A stretch of 64,000 nucleotides of DNA from Nemertoderma westbladi (Eukaryota > Xenacoelomorpha > Nemertodermatida > Nemertodermatidae), in contig JAUCBJ010008437.1 of NCBI GenBank assembly GCA_032718475.1, forward strand, positions 46,892 through 110,891. Reading direction: 5' to 3'. The first letter of the stretch is position 1, and each line of letters begins with the position of its first letter. Below, piece by piece: positions 45,966 through 57,501 of this stretch. The translations under genes were made by a program, and so were the position numbers. A model generated the notes under the pieces. That model did not search any database and was not told the DNA's origin. It saw only the letters and a program-made list of their open reading frames with translations.

Positions 45966-46283
45966 GAGTTACAACAGAGACCTGTTTTTCTTAATCTCGG
46001 TAAACCAGAGACCTACCCGGATAATTATTTTTAAAAATACCTGAGACCAGAGCCAGAGATCGGAGACTTTGGAACTGATAACTATTTGTCTATAGTTGAA
46101 TTCTTAAAGAAAATAACTCTAGTGGAATGCATCCATCTTAAACACAATAATATTTTCGACACAGACGTGGTGGAATATTATAAAGCTTTTAGAGCTGATC
46201 GCCAGAATCACTTTATTAACGAAGGTTTCATCTGAGGCTCAGCCTTTAAATCGACCACCTGGAGATCAGCCGGCCAAAGGAAC

Positions 46284-48962
46284 CGCCACGTGCTCTGTCG
46301 TACGACAGCGCACGGGTTCCACCATAAACTCTGTCGTACGACAGCGCACGGGTTCCACCATAAACTCTGTCGTACGACAGCGCACAGGTTCCACCATAAA
46401 CTCTGTTGTACGACAGCGCACGGGTTACACCATAAACTCTGTCGTACAACAGCGCTCGGGTTCCACCATAAACTCTGTCGGACGACAGCGCACGGGTTCC
46501 ACCATAAACTCTGTCGTACGACAGCGCACGGGTTCCACCATAAACTCTGTCGGACGACAGCGCACGGGTTCCACCATAAACTCTGTCGGACGACAGCGCA
46601 CGGGTTCCACCATAAACTCTGTCGTACGACAGCGCACGGGTTCCACCATAAACTCTGTCGGACGACAGCGCACGGGTTCCACCACAAACTCTGTCGGACG
46701 ACAGCGCACGGGTTCCACCATAAACTCTGTCGGACGACAGCGCACGGGTTCCACCATAAACTCTGTCGTACGACAGCGCACGGGTACCACCATAAACTCT
46801 GTTGGACGACAGCGCATGGGTTCCACCATAAACTCTGTCGTACGACAGCGCTCGGGTTCCACCATCAACTCTGTTGGACAACAGCGCACGGGTTCCACCA
46901 TAAACTCTGTCGGACAACAGCGCACGGGTTCCACCATAAACTCTGTCGGACGACAGCGCATGGGTTCCACCATAAACTCTGTCGGACGACAGCGCACGGG
47001 TTCCACCATAAACTCTGTCGTACGACAGCGCACGGGTTCCACCATAAACTCTGTCGGACGACAGCGCACGGGTTCCACCATAAACTCTGTCGTACGACAG
47101 CGCACGGGTTCCACCATAAACTCTGTCGGACGACAGCGCACTGGTTCCACCATAAACTCTGTCGGACGACAGCGCATGGGTTCCACCATAAACTCTGTCG
47201 GACGACAGCGCACGGGTTCCACCATAAACTCTGTCAGACGACAGCGCACGGGTTCCACCATAAACTCTGTCGGACGACAGCGCACGGGTTCCACCATAAA
47301 CTCTGTCGGACGACAGCGCACGGGTTCCACCATAAACTCTGTCGGACGACAGCGCACGGGTTCCACCATAAACTCTGTCGGACGACAGCGCACGGGTTCC
47401 ACCATAAACTCTGTCGGACGACAGTGCACGGGTTCCACCATAAACTCTGTCGTACAACAGCGCACGGGTTCCACCATAAACTCTGTCGGACGACAGAGCA
47501 TGGGTTCCACCATAAACTCTGCCGGACGACAGCGCACGGGTTCCACCATAAACTCTGTCGGACGACAGCGCACGGGTTCCACCATAAACTCTGTCGTACG
47601 ACAGCGCACGGGTTCCACCATAAACTCTGTTGGACGACAGCGCACGGGTTCCACCATAAACTCTGTCGGACGACAGCGCATGGGTTCCACCATAAACTCT
47701 GTCGGACGACAGCGCACGGGTTCCACCATAAACTCTGTCGTACGACAGCGCACGGGTTCCACCATAAACTCTGTTGGACGACAGCGCACGGGTTCCACCA
47801 TAAACTCTGTCGGACGACAGCGCATGGGTTCCACCATAAACTCTGTCGGACGACAGCGCACGGGTTCCACCATAAACTCTGTCGTACGACAGCGCACGGG
47901 TTCCACCATAAACTCTGTCGGACGACAGCGCACGGGTTCCACCATAAACTCTGTCGGACGACAGCGCACGGGTTCCACCATAAACTCTGTCGTACAACAG
48001 CGCACGGGTTCCACCATAAACTCTGTCGGACGACAGAGCATGGGTTCCACCATAAACTCTGCCGGACGACAGCGCACGGGTTCCACCATAAACTCTGTCG
48101 GACGACAGCGCACGGGTTCCACCATAAACTCTGTCGTACGACAGCGCACGGGTTCCACCATAAACTCTGTTGGACGACAGCGCACGGGTTCCACCATAAA
48201 CTCTGTCGGACGACAGCGCATGGGTTCCACCATAAACTCTGTCGGACGACAGCGCACGGGTTCCACCATAAACTCTGTCGTACGACAGCGCACGGGTTCC
48301 ACCATAAACTCTGTCGGACAACAGCGCACGGGTTCCACCATAAACTCTGTCGGACGACAGCGCACGGGTTCCACCATAAACTCTGTCGTACAACAGCGCA
48401 CGGGTTCCACCATAAACTCTGTCGGACGACAGAGCATGGGTTCCACCATAAACTCTGCCGGACGACAGCGCACGGGTTCCACCATAAACTCTGTCGGACG
48501 AACGCGCACGGGTTCCACCATAAACTCTGTCGTACGACAGCGCACGGGTTCCACCATAAACTCTGTTGGACGACAGCGCACGGGTTCCACCATAAACTCT
48601 GTCGGACGACAGCGCATGGGTTCCACCATAAACTCTGTCGGACGACAGCGCACGGGTTCCACCATAAACTCTGTCGTACGACAGCGCACGGGTTCCACCA
48701 TAAACTCTGTCGGACGACAGCGCATGGGTTCCACCATAAACTCTGTCGGACGACAGCGCACGGGTTCCACCATAAACTCTGTCGGACGACAGCGCACGGG
48801 TTCCACCATAAACTCTGTCGTACGACAGCGCACGGGTTCCACCATAAACTCTGTCGGACGACAGCGCACGGGTTCCACCATAAACTCTGTCGGACGACAG
48901 CGCACGGGTTCCACCATAAACTCTGTCGGACGACAGCGCACGGGTTCCACCATAAACTCTGC
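46284..48962. repeat. Satellite C, 36-base unit with 12-base palindrome
   Basis: About 74 copies of a 36-base unit contain the palindrome TGTCGTACGACA (or TGTCGGACGACA), followed by GCGCACGGGTTCCACC and ATAAACTC. The period equals 12 codons and the unit has a stop in only one of six frames, so open frames of 600-950 codons appear on both strands. They are not genes, since substitutions are not codon-biased. Variants are arranged in higher-order blocks: a unit with GACAGAGCATGG recurs after 540 bases (15 units) and then after 396 bases (11 units). Confidence 0.97.
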
Positions 48963-50014
48963 CTGGACCATCGCCCTTTCCACTCTTTATCCGATTCATG
49001 TGCCTGTAAATTCTGCCACTCGCCCATCACAGACAAATTCCATATCTCGTTCTGTTCATCTGCCCCATCTCTTGTAACTCTAGCGAACGATTTATCTATT
49101 TATTTTATAATTCAACATTTGCTTATTTTACGATGATATAATAATAATCTTATTTTAGTTAATTAATTTTCCATTTTATTATCGATTCATGTGTGTCGTA
49201 CATTATATTCCATTTTAACATATTTATATTTATTGGTCAATTGAAATAATGAATAAATTCCCAGTTGCCTCGCTTGGGTGCGTAATGATTTAAACAAAAT
49301 TGTCTCTGGTTGAATTATAGTAAATCCATATATCAGCATTCAACCCTTACCCTATGAAAAAAAATAAGCGCAAGTACATTGGGTTGGGTTATTGTTACAT
49401 TTATTGTTATGTAACATTAAAGTGTAAACTTAGTCATTTACGAATATTTAGCGGTAGTGTACAGGTGTGGTACTCTACTCGCCCCCTTTACAAGCCTAGT
49501 AGTTACTCTCGTTTCTTTATTTGGTTGCCTTAATATCCATCCTACAAGGTGAAGAAAAGAGTCCAACCTTAACTTTCACACTTAATCTTTAAGGGTGCTC
49601 AATGTAAGCACCCTTATCATTATATTAGACCCGTCGTTTGGTGCTAATTTATCTTAATTAAAAGCACCTTAAATTTATTAAATAGATTACCAGTACATTT
49701 AGTGTGAGTCATTTATTAAAAATAATGTAAAAGTGAATATATAATTTTGTTGAAGCGGAGTATTCAAAATAGTTAAAAATTAAAGAAGTTATTTATATAG
49801 TAAAAAATAATTGAGAAAAAAAATCTTATTTGTTAATTTTATATTGTATAGGCCTATAGAAAACAAACATATATTTCTAATTTATCAAATCACTGATCTC
49901 TGGCTAAAATGTCTGTTTTCAATACCCGGGAACCAGAGACCTATCCAGAGACCAAAACATTGCCCGGAGAATCCAGAGAACAGAAATAAGTAACAAGTCT
50001 CTGTTTCAACTCTA
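48963..50014. other. AT-rich non-coding region
   Basis: No gene is seen. Near the right end the words ACCAGAGACCTA and CCAGAGA recur, as they do left of satellite C at 46009. Confidence 0.5.
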
Positions 50015-50886
50015 CTATAGACCCATGGCGATGTAGGTGATTGATGCAGACTTGCATTAAAGTCTCCCAGGAATGTTAAGAATGCATGCTGATCCACTCT
50101 ATCAGTAGCTGCTTGTAGATTATAGTAGAAATTTTTCACCTCCTCTACAGGGGCAACACTAGTTGGAGAGTAGCACACAATCAGAACCACCCTAGGAAAC
50201 TTCTTAGCCAGTCTTCCTGAACATGAGAAGTGGCAACGGATGATGCGGTTAGAGATTTGGTCTATTTTGTCCAATGCTGCATGTGCAGTTGGATTCATCA
50301 ATAGACCAATACCAGTATACCACCATTGCCACTATCATCTGCTGATGCGAAGGCGAGTCGCCAACCGCCACCCCATGTCCTTAATCAGAACCTCATCAGT
50401 CTGTCCAGTCTGTATTCGGTGCTCTTGAACACCCACTGCGCTAAGAGAAAGCTTATCTGCCAAGGCAGTCAGCTCACCTTGTCGCATTGGGGACCCGAGT
50501 GTTAGGGTGTTTACTGAGGCTAGTCTAGTGACTTGCCTCAGATTCACCAATGGCTTTGTTGGTCGGGGTGGAACATGAGAGTAGCCTCCAACTCCAGAAT
50601 CACTCCCCCCCTCACAATCTGGCCTCCCTGGTGACCCAGGGTTTGGGCCGGAAAGGTCATCAGGAAAGGGACTCAAAGAATTGTTTGCCGCTCTCTCTCC
50701 AGTAGGGGGTGAGACAGGCAGCCGGTCAGGAGATAACTGACGCCTGTGAGGCCGATTGTGTCCAGTCATTCCCCTGGCCTCTAGTGGCCGGACCTCCGCA
50801 TTGCTAATGTAATCCATAGTGGGGGTTGGGGGGTGCTTTTTTGCCGAGTCAGCTCTCGGGGCAAATACCACACCCTGGTTTGCCAT
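50015..50886 (-). pseudogene. LINE6 5' part: N-terminal region and endonuclease
   Basis: ATG at 50886 starts MANQGVVFAPRADSAKK. A Pro/Gly/Ser-rich segment follows, then an apurinic-type endonuclease beginning near 50520 (SVNTLTLGS, AVGVQEHRI with the catalytic Glu). A frameshift near 50335 moves to a second phase with MNPTAHAALDKI, VCYSPTS and FLGDFNASL. The element stops at about 50020 before the end of the domain, and no RT follows. It resembles LINE7 in layout. Confidence 0.82.
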
Positions 50887-51244
50887 TCCACAGGGTGGGT
50901 GTCGCAGTGGAGTCAGATATGAGGCCCATCACCCATATCTACTCTGGCGCACATGATCCACCATTGGCTGTGCAGCTCATCTGCTGGGTCATGTCCTGTA
51001 CCCCTGCTGCCAGGTGCAGGTCGCAGTGAAGTGCACTCAGAGTGGACATGAGAACACTCTACTCCTGACCAGCCATTGGTAGATCACCATCTGCCTGGCC
51101 AGGCCATATACCCCTGCAGCCAAGTATATGGGTCCTTAATCCAGGACCAAGGGCGTCCTTATCCCAGAACAAAGGGGGTCCTAGTTACAGGACCAGATTT
51201 GCCCTAGTAAGAGGGTCTATGCAGCTACAGGTGGCACCTCCTTT
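50887..51244 (-). other. Probable LINE6 5' UTR
   Basis: No frame is supported. Repeated ACCCCTGC and AGGACC words resemble the region upstream of LINE7 at 57500-57600, so this is likely LINE 5' non-coding sequence. Confidence 0.4.
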
Positions 51245-51540
51245 ATGCTAGTAAAGTAATGTAAAGTAAAGTAAATTTTCTTCGGCCGCTAGGCCAGGGA
51301 TTACGCACAAATTCTGATGACTTATTTCCAGTGCAGTCCCCCCAGAACTTTTCTCCCCTGAGGAAACACCAGTACCCATTTAGCTACCACTTAAGGATGC
51401 AAGGCAGAGATACACCCTGGCTGGTCCCTTTAAAGCATTCGTGCCGAAACGAAAACTACCCTGGCCCATGTTAGGATCGAACCCACGATCTACGGGAGAT
51501 GTGAATTCAATGCGACCACTACACCAAGGTGGAACCTTGG
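51245..51540 (-). mobile_element. tRNA-derived SINE
   Basis: On the minus strand an A box TGGTGTAGTGG (51526-51516) and a B box GGTTCGATCC (51483-51474) form a tRNA-like head at about 51535-51468. A ~190-base body follows and ends in a (TTTAC)n tail read antisense at 51247-51275 (GTAAA repeats). Polymerase III would transcribe it, and LINE machinery would copy it through the tail. Confidence 0.8.
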
Positions 51541-51598
51541 TGCTGCATGGAAGTGGCAAGTTTTCTTGATCAATGATCTAGAATACCTGACCTGACCA

Positions 51599-52295
51599 TA
51601 GTTCAACTCACCGTGGTTGTTACCATGAAGCCGGAATTTTCTATTTCGCCTTTAAATTTTTTTTATAAGCGTTTTAAAAAAGTGTCTTTTGCGAAATCGT
51701 ACGCTCCGTATCATTGCCATTCTTCACATTAGTCGTAATTTTTTCATATGATTAGAAAGCTGGCGTTACAAGGATTCCAAATATGTAACAATATCTGAAT
51801 TTCGTTGAGAAACAGCTGAGAAATAGGCGTTCAAAGATTGCAAGAATTATTGTTCTCTGCAGGCCATTTATTCTATTTAATAAATACACAAAATTCTAGA
51901 ATGTGTTATTTATTTTAAGAGTTGGTTGGCAACAGTGGTATGCCTATACAATATCTATATTGCGTAGCTAATCATACATAAACAAATTGTTCCAGAATAT
52001 TATGTATTTATTAAGTAGATAAATGGCCTGCCCTGCATCGAACAGTAATTCTTGCAATCTTTGAACGCCTATATCTCAGCTGTTTCTCAACGAAATTCAA
52101 ACATTTGTTACATATTTGGAATCCTTGCAACGCAAGCTTTCTATTGATATGAAAAAATTATGACTAATTTGAAGAATGGCAATGATTCGGATAGTTCGAT
52201 TTCGCAAAAGACACTTTATTAAAACGCTTATAAAAAAATTTAAAGGCGAAATAGAAAATTCCGGCTTCATGGTAACACCACGGTGAGTGGAACTA
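51599..52295. mobile_element. Long foldback element with TA ends
   Basis: The left arm from 51599 and the right arm to 52295 are inverted repeats of about 290 bases with few mismatches. The ends are TAGTTCAACTCACCGTGG and its counterpart CCACGGTGAGTGGAACTA. The interior of about 120 bases is AT-rich and non-coding. TA at both ends fits a Tc1/mariner-type target duplication. Confidence 0.85.
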
Positions 52296-52695
52296 GTTGT
52301 GTTTTAAATTTCAAGCAATTAAAGATTTGTAGAAAAATTTGGGGGGTGTCCGTGTCATCAGAAAATGACACTATATTACGGGCCATGGTGTATACTGTTA
52401 ACATCCCATGAATGAAAAATTACAGAGTGACAGATACGAAAACAAGGTCAGTAAAAAATAGCGATTCGGAATAGAAAGGATACTGTAGTGTACGTGTATC
52501 AGAACGGTGCCGATAATATATTAAAGGATAAATTAATCAATTGTATTTATATATATAACTATTATTCTATAAAGTTTAAATGCTGAAATGTGATAAACTA
52601 AATGCAAAATGTATAACTAAGGCCTATTCTAAACTAAAATGTAATGACTCAAAATTGTATATAGCGATAAATCAATGTCCTTTCTGTTTTGTTTA
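52296..52695. other. 3' flank of the NDUFA12-like gene
   Basis: AT-rich sequence downstream (on the minus strand) of the gene. No canonical AATAAA and no poly(A) tract are obvious on the gene strand. Confidence 0.45.
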
Positions 52696-53184
52696 TCAAC
52701 TCGTTACTTTGTTTTTTTCTACATCCTCCCCGGGCGACCAACCGTGAACTTTGGGTAGCGTTGTAGAGTAGCTAACATACTTCTTGTAGGTACCAGTGCG
52801 GTTTTCCGAGTGTTCCTGGTACCACGCGAGTTTACTAAGAGGCGCCACAGTGGGCGGTATGTCGGTAAGGCGGTGCATCCAGCGGTGCCACTCCGGTGGA
52901 ATAGTAGAGGCATCGAAGTCTAAAAACCGATTAGAGTTGTAGACCACCCACCGATCCCGACCTTGGTAACGCTCCAGGTCGTGGTAGTACTGGTTCCCAT
53001 AGTGATCGGATCCCACCAAAACTCCATATTTCATTGGTCGACCGCGAAGCATGGAGTCAAGGGCGACCCGCTTGAAGCCACCCACAGAAGTGATACACGC
53101 CCACACACGTTTAATAGGGTTGTTTCCCAGTTTAGCGGTTGGTCCTTTATTTATTTGGAATAGTTTACGGTAAAATGACGCCAT
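52696..53184 (-). CDS. NDUFA12: NDUFA12-like subunit of mitochondrial complex I
   Basis: The 162-residue frame starts MASFYRKLFQINKG at 53184; an upstream in-frame ATG at 53253 would add 23 residues of AT-rich origin and is less likely. The core has the family signature: GVLVGSDHYGNQYYHDLERY, GRDRWVVYNS, IPPEWHRWMHRLTDIPP and YVSYSTTLPKVHGW. NDUFA12 (B17.2) is an accessory subunit of NADH:ubiquinone oxidoreductase on the matrix side of the inner membrane. Human NDUFA12 is 145 residues and its gene has introns; this frame has none. It may be an intron-poor native gene or a retrocopy. No frameshift or stop is present, so function is plausible. The paralogue NDUFAF2 is less likely because of the PPEWHRW motif. 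Confidence 0.85.
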   Translation of the reverse strand: MASFYRKLFQINKGPTAKLGNNPIKRVWACITSVGGFKRVALDSMLRGRPMKYGVLVGSDHYGNQYYHDLERYQGRDRWVVYNSNRFLDFDASTIPPEWHRWMHRLTDIPPTVAPLSKLAWYQEHSENRTGTYKKYVSYSTTLPKVHGWSPGEDVEKNKVTS

Positions 53185-53309
53185 TATAATTCCGTAAAGT
53201 GTAGGCCTGTATACCTGTATATAGTATAGTGTATACTGGTATACATACACCATATTGAAAAGTTTTACATGTACATTTTACCGAACACGTTCGGTGCGAT
53301 TGCGCTGGG

Positions 53310-55797
53310 AGCTGCCGCAGAGATGTGCTACGCTGGGTACCAGTACCTAAGATGCTGATAGGGCTGGCGCAGAGATGTGCTACGCCGGGTACCAGTACCT
53401 AAGATGCTGATAGGGCTGGCATAGAAATGTGCTACACCGGGTACCAGTACCTAAGATGCTGATAGGGCTGGCACAGAAATGTGCTACCCCGGGTACCAGT
53501 ACCTAAGATGCTGATAGGGCTGGCGCAGAAATGTGCTACGCCGGGTACCAGTACCTAAGATGCTGATAGGGCTGGCGCAGAAATGTGCTACGCGCACCTG
53601 GTACCAGTACCTAAGATGCTGATAGGGCTGGCGCAGAAATGTGCTACGCCGGGTACCAGTACCTAAGATGCTGATAGGGCTGGCGCAGAAATGTGCTACA
53701 CGCACCTGGTACCAGTACCTAAGATGCTGATAGGGCTGGCGCAGAAATGTGCTACACCAGGTACCAGTACCTAAGATGCTGACAGGGCTGGCGCAGAAAT
53801 GTGCTATGCCGGGTACCAGTACCTAAGATGCTGATAGGGCTGGCGCAGAAATGTGCTACGCCGGGTACGAGTACCTAAGATGCTGATAGGGCTGGCGCAG
53901 AAATGTGCTACGCCGGGTACCAGTACGTAAGATGCTGATAGGGCTGGTGCAGAAATGTGCTACACCAGGTACCAGTACCTAAGATGCTGATAGGGCTGGT
54001 GCAGAAATGTGCTACGCCGGGTACCAGTACCTAAGATGCTGATAGGGCTGGCCTAGAAATGTGCTACACTGGGTACCAGTACCTAAGATGCTGATAGGGC
54101 TGGCGCAGAAATGTGCTACGCCAGGTACCAGTACCTAAGATGCTGATAGGGCTGGCGCAGAAATGTGCTACACCGGGTACCAGTACCTAAGATGCTGATG
54201 ATAGGGCTGGCGCAGAAATGTGCTACGCCGGGTACCAGTACCTAAGATGCTGATAGGGCTGGCGCAGAAATGTGCTATGCTGGGTACCAGTACCTAAGAT
54301 GCTGATAGGGCTGGTGCAGAAATGTGCTACATGCGCCTGGTACCAGTACCTAAGATGCTGATAGGGCTGGCACAGAAATGTGCTACGCCGGGTACCAGTA
54401 CCTAAGATGCTGATAGGGCTGGTGCAGAAATGTGCTACGCCGGGTACCAGTACCTAAGATGCTGATAGGGCTGGCGTAGAAATGTGCTACACCAGGTACC
54501 AGTATCTAAGATGCTGATAGGGCTGGCACAGAAATGTGCTACCCCGGGTACCAGTACCTAAGATGCTGATAGGGCTGGCGCAGAAATGTGCTACGCCGGG
54601 TACCAGTACCTAAGATGCTGATAGGGCTGGCGCAGAAATGTGCTACGCGCACCTGGTACCAGTACCTAAGATGCTGATAGGGCTGGCGCAGAAATGTGCT
54701 ACGCCGGGTACCAGTACTTAAGATGCTGATAGGGCTGGCGCAAGAAATGTGCTATGCCGGGTACCAGTACCTAAGATGCTGATAGGGCTGGCGCAGAAAT
54801 GTGCTACACCAGGTACCAGTACCTAAGATGCTGACAGGGCTGGCGCAGAAATGTGCTATGCCGGGTACCAGTAGTACCTAAGATGCTGATAGGGCTGGCG
54901 CAGAAATGTGCTACGCCGGGTACCAGTACCTAAGATGCTGATAGGGCTGGCGCAGAAATGTGCTACGCCGGGTACCAGTACGTAAGATGCTGATAGGGCT
55001 GGCGCAGAAATGTGCTACACCAGGTACCAGTACCTACGATGCTGATAGGGCTGGTGCAGAAATGTGCTACGCCGGGTACCAGTATCTAAGATGCTGATAG
55101 GGCTGGCCTAGAAATGTGCTACACTGGGTACCAGTACCTAAGATGCTGATAGGGCTGGCGCAGAAATGTGCTACGCTGGGTACCAGTACCTAAGATGCTG
55201 ATAGGGCTGGCGCAGAAATGTGCTACGCCAGGTATCAGTACCTAAGATGCTGATAGGGCTGGTGCAGAAATGTGCTATGCTGGGTACCAGTACCTAAGAT
55301 GCTGATAGGGCTGGCGCAGAAATGTGCTACACCAGGTACCAGTACCTAAGATGCTGATAGGGCTGGCGCAGAAATGTGCTACGGCTGGGTACCTGTACCT
55401 AAGATGCTGATAGGGCTGGTGCAGAAATGTGGTACGCCGGGTACCAGTACCTAAAATGCTGATAGGGCTGGCGCAGAAATGTGCTACGCCGGGTACCAGT
55501 ACCTAAGATGCTGATAGGGCTGGCGCAGAAATGTGCTACGTCGGGTACCAGTACCTAAGATGCTGATAGGGCTGGCGCAGAAATGTGCTACGCTGGGTAC
55601 CAGAACCTAAGATGCTGATAGGGCTGGCGCAGAAATGTGCCACGCCAGGTACCAGTACCTAAGATGCTGATAGGGCTGGCGCAGAAATGTGCTGTGCTGG
55701 GTACCAGTACCTAAGATGCCGATAGGGCTGGCGTAGAAATGTGCTACGCTGGGTACCAGTACCTAAGATGCTGATAGGGCTGGCGCAGAAATGTGCT
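53310..55797. repeat. Satellite D, 52-base unit
   Basis: About 48 copies of a 52-base unit include GCTGATAGGGCTGGCGCAG, AAATGTGCTACGCCGGGTAC and CAGTACCTAAGAT. Some units have CGCGCACCTGGTACC (three to four bases longer). A block is duplicated at a distance of about 1055 bases: variants CTACCCCGGG (53484 and 54539), CGCGCACCTGG (53591 and 54646) and CTGACAGGG (53779 and 54831) recur in the same order. The right end abuts LINE7 with no spacer. Confidence 0.96.
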
Positions 55798-57501
55798 TTT
55801 AATGCTTCTTTGGAGTTTGGCAGGTGTGAAGTCCCCTGTTTCTATAGGTAGTGTCTTGTCACATATTTTTCTTGTAGGGCTGACCTCACAAGCAAGATGC
55901 TGAAGTGATTTTTCCACTTCCCAATACGTTCTTCAGGACTATCGGCTTTGAGGCACCCCTTTGCACAACTTTTCCGACCAGATACCTCATTTACAGTTTG
56001 CCAGATAAGACTTGATTGTTGCTGTATGTGAGCAGTTGTAATTGCTTCAGTTTTATCCTGTATGTACTTTTCATGGCTGATGTTGTAGGCCAATATAAGA
56101 TCGTCCTTAGCTTTCTCAACCTTGTTAATGTTTTCGGTTGTTGGTTGTTCTGTTTAAACTTTGTAGGCTATCTTAAGATCTTCTCTCTTACAAGTAACCT
56201 CAGAGTTTTGTCATGGCACATATTGTTTTCGTTTGGGTTTCTGGGGGATATGCCTCTTAGCTGATTCCTTGTGGGCTGTTATTATATTCTGGTATATTGA
56301 ATTGGTGGATTGGTCTTCATCCATTGACTGAAGTGCTTCAAAGCGGTTTTGAACTTCTACTGTATAAGCATCCTTTACAGCATTGTCAGTTCTGAGTTTT
56401 TCCCAGTCATATTTGATTTGCTTGCTTGTCCTGGGTTTGCTGGCTCTCAAACTGAGTCTGATCTCTGCAAACACAATTCTGTGGTCCGAACCAATTAGGT
56501 TGAACGAGCTGTATGCCTCGCAGTTGATCATGCTGTTTCTCCACTTTTTGTTTATGGGGATGTAATCCAGTTGTGCTTTGGTTCCATTAGGGTATTGAAA
56601 GGTCCATAGCTTCCCCTTACTCTTTTCGAATGTTTTGTTTGTTGGTATCAATTCACATTCTTCCATTAGGTCTAAAAGTAAGTACCCATTTCTGTTAGAA
56701 CTGGTGTTATAGGTGTATCCCTTGATGTCTTCTGGGCCAATTTGGGCATTCAGGTCACCAGCAATGACTTTAACATTGTGTTTCGGAATGTCCTTTATAA
56801 GTCCAGCCAGTTCTTCATAAAACTTGACTGCTTGTTCTGGCTCTGAGGCATTGGTTGGACTGTAGCAACATATAACTGTTGCCTTGGGATTCCCATCAAA
56901 TGTTGCGATCATAACCCTGGAATTTATAGATTCGATGTTGTTTAGGGTCTTAAGTGCAAATGGGCTTAGCAGAATTCCTACTCCACCAATTGATGCATTG
57001 GCCGAGTTTCTTACTGCTGAGCTTGTTACTAACGTCCATCCATTTCCAATGTCATTGTACTTCATGGCAGTGTCTTCATGACAAATCCGATGTTCTTGGA
57101 TGCAGATGATGTCGATGTTATATTCCATTGCCATAGCGACCATGTCACCCTGTTTGGTATGTGCTTTCAGTGTGCGTGCGTTCATTGTAGCAATCTTTAG
57201 TGTCTTTTTACATTTCAACAGGTTGGTTCTTCTTTCTTCTCGGTCTTCTGTTCCAGTAGCCAATTTATCGACCCCAGCCTGGTGTACCACTGGGGGACGC
57301 GGTCCTTGTTGACCCGGGCGACAACCAAGCCGGTATTTCTCCCGGAGGGTTCTCATACTCATATCTTTCAGTTGCGGGAGTAAACCTCTTGTGGTCGCAA
57401 CTCCTACAAGTGTCTTCGCAGTAGATCGCCGTTGGTTGATTACCTTCCGCCGACCTTGTCAGCATGTCTAGTCGTTGGTTGATTACCTTCCGCCTATCCA
57501 T
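55798..57501 (-). pseudogene. LINE7: endonuclease and linker, cut by satellite D
   Basis: ATG at 57501 (MDRRKVINQRLDMLTRS) or the frame at 57362 (other phase) starts the element. A ~45-base duplication lies at 57430-57500. From about 57200 there is a complete apurinic endonuclease: TMNARTL, IICIQEHRI, VICCYSPTNASE, VIAGDLNAQIG, LDYIPINKKW and IGSDHRIVFAE, with all expected catalytic residues. The frame ends at 56211. A linker in another phase follows (WQTVNEVSGRKSC, near 55990), and PIETGDFTPAKLQRSIK leads to the satellite at 55797. RT is absent. Confidence 0.88.

Larger units (their letters stand above)
42391..46283. other. AT-rich non-coding region with local duplications
   Basis: No supported gene is seen over 3.9 kb. 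ACCGGTA and AGGCCTA palindromes recur. The 5' LTR of BEL2 should begin in the first part. The three duplications in it are listed separately. Confidence 0.5.

Noticed and set aside
46284-48962. CRISPR-like array of 36-base repeats
   Set aside because: The repeats are contiguous with no unique spacers, and the context is a eukaryotic transposon-rich region.
46246-49136. Open frames of 600-950 codons on both strands
   Set aside because: They are readings of a 36-base satellite (12 codons per unit). Five of six frames are open at once, and variation shows no codon bias.
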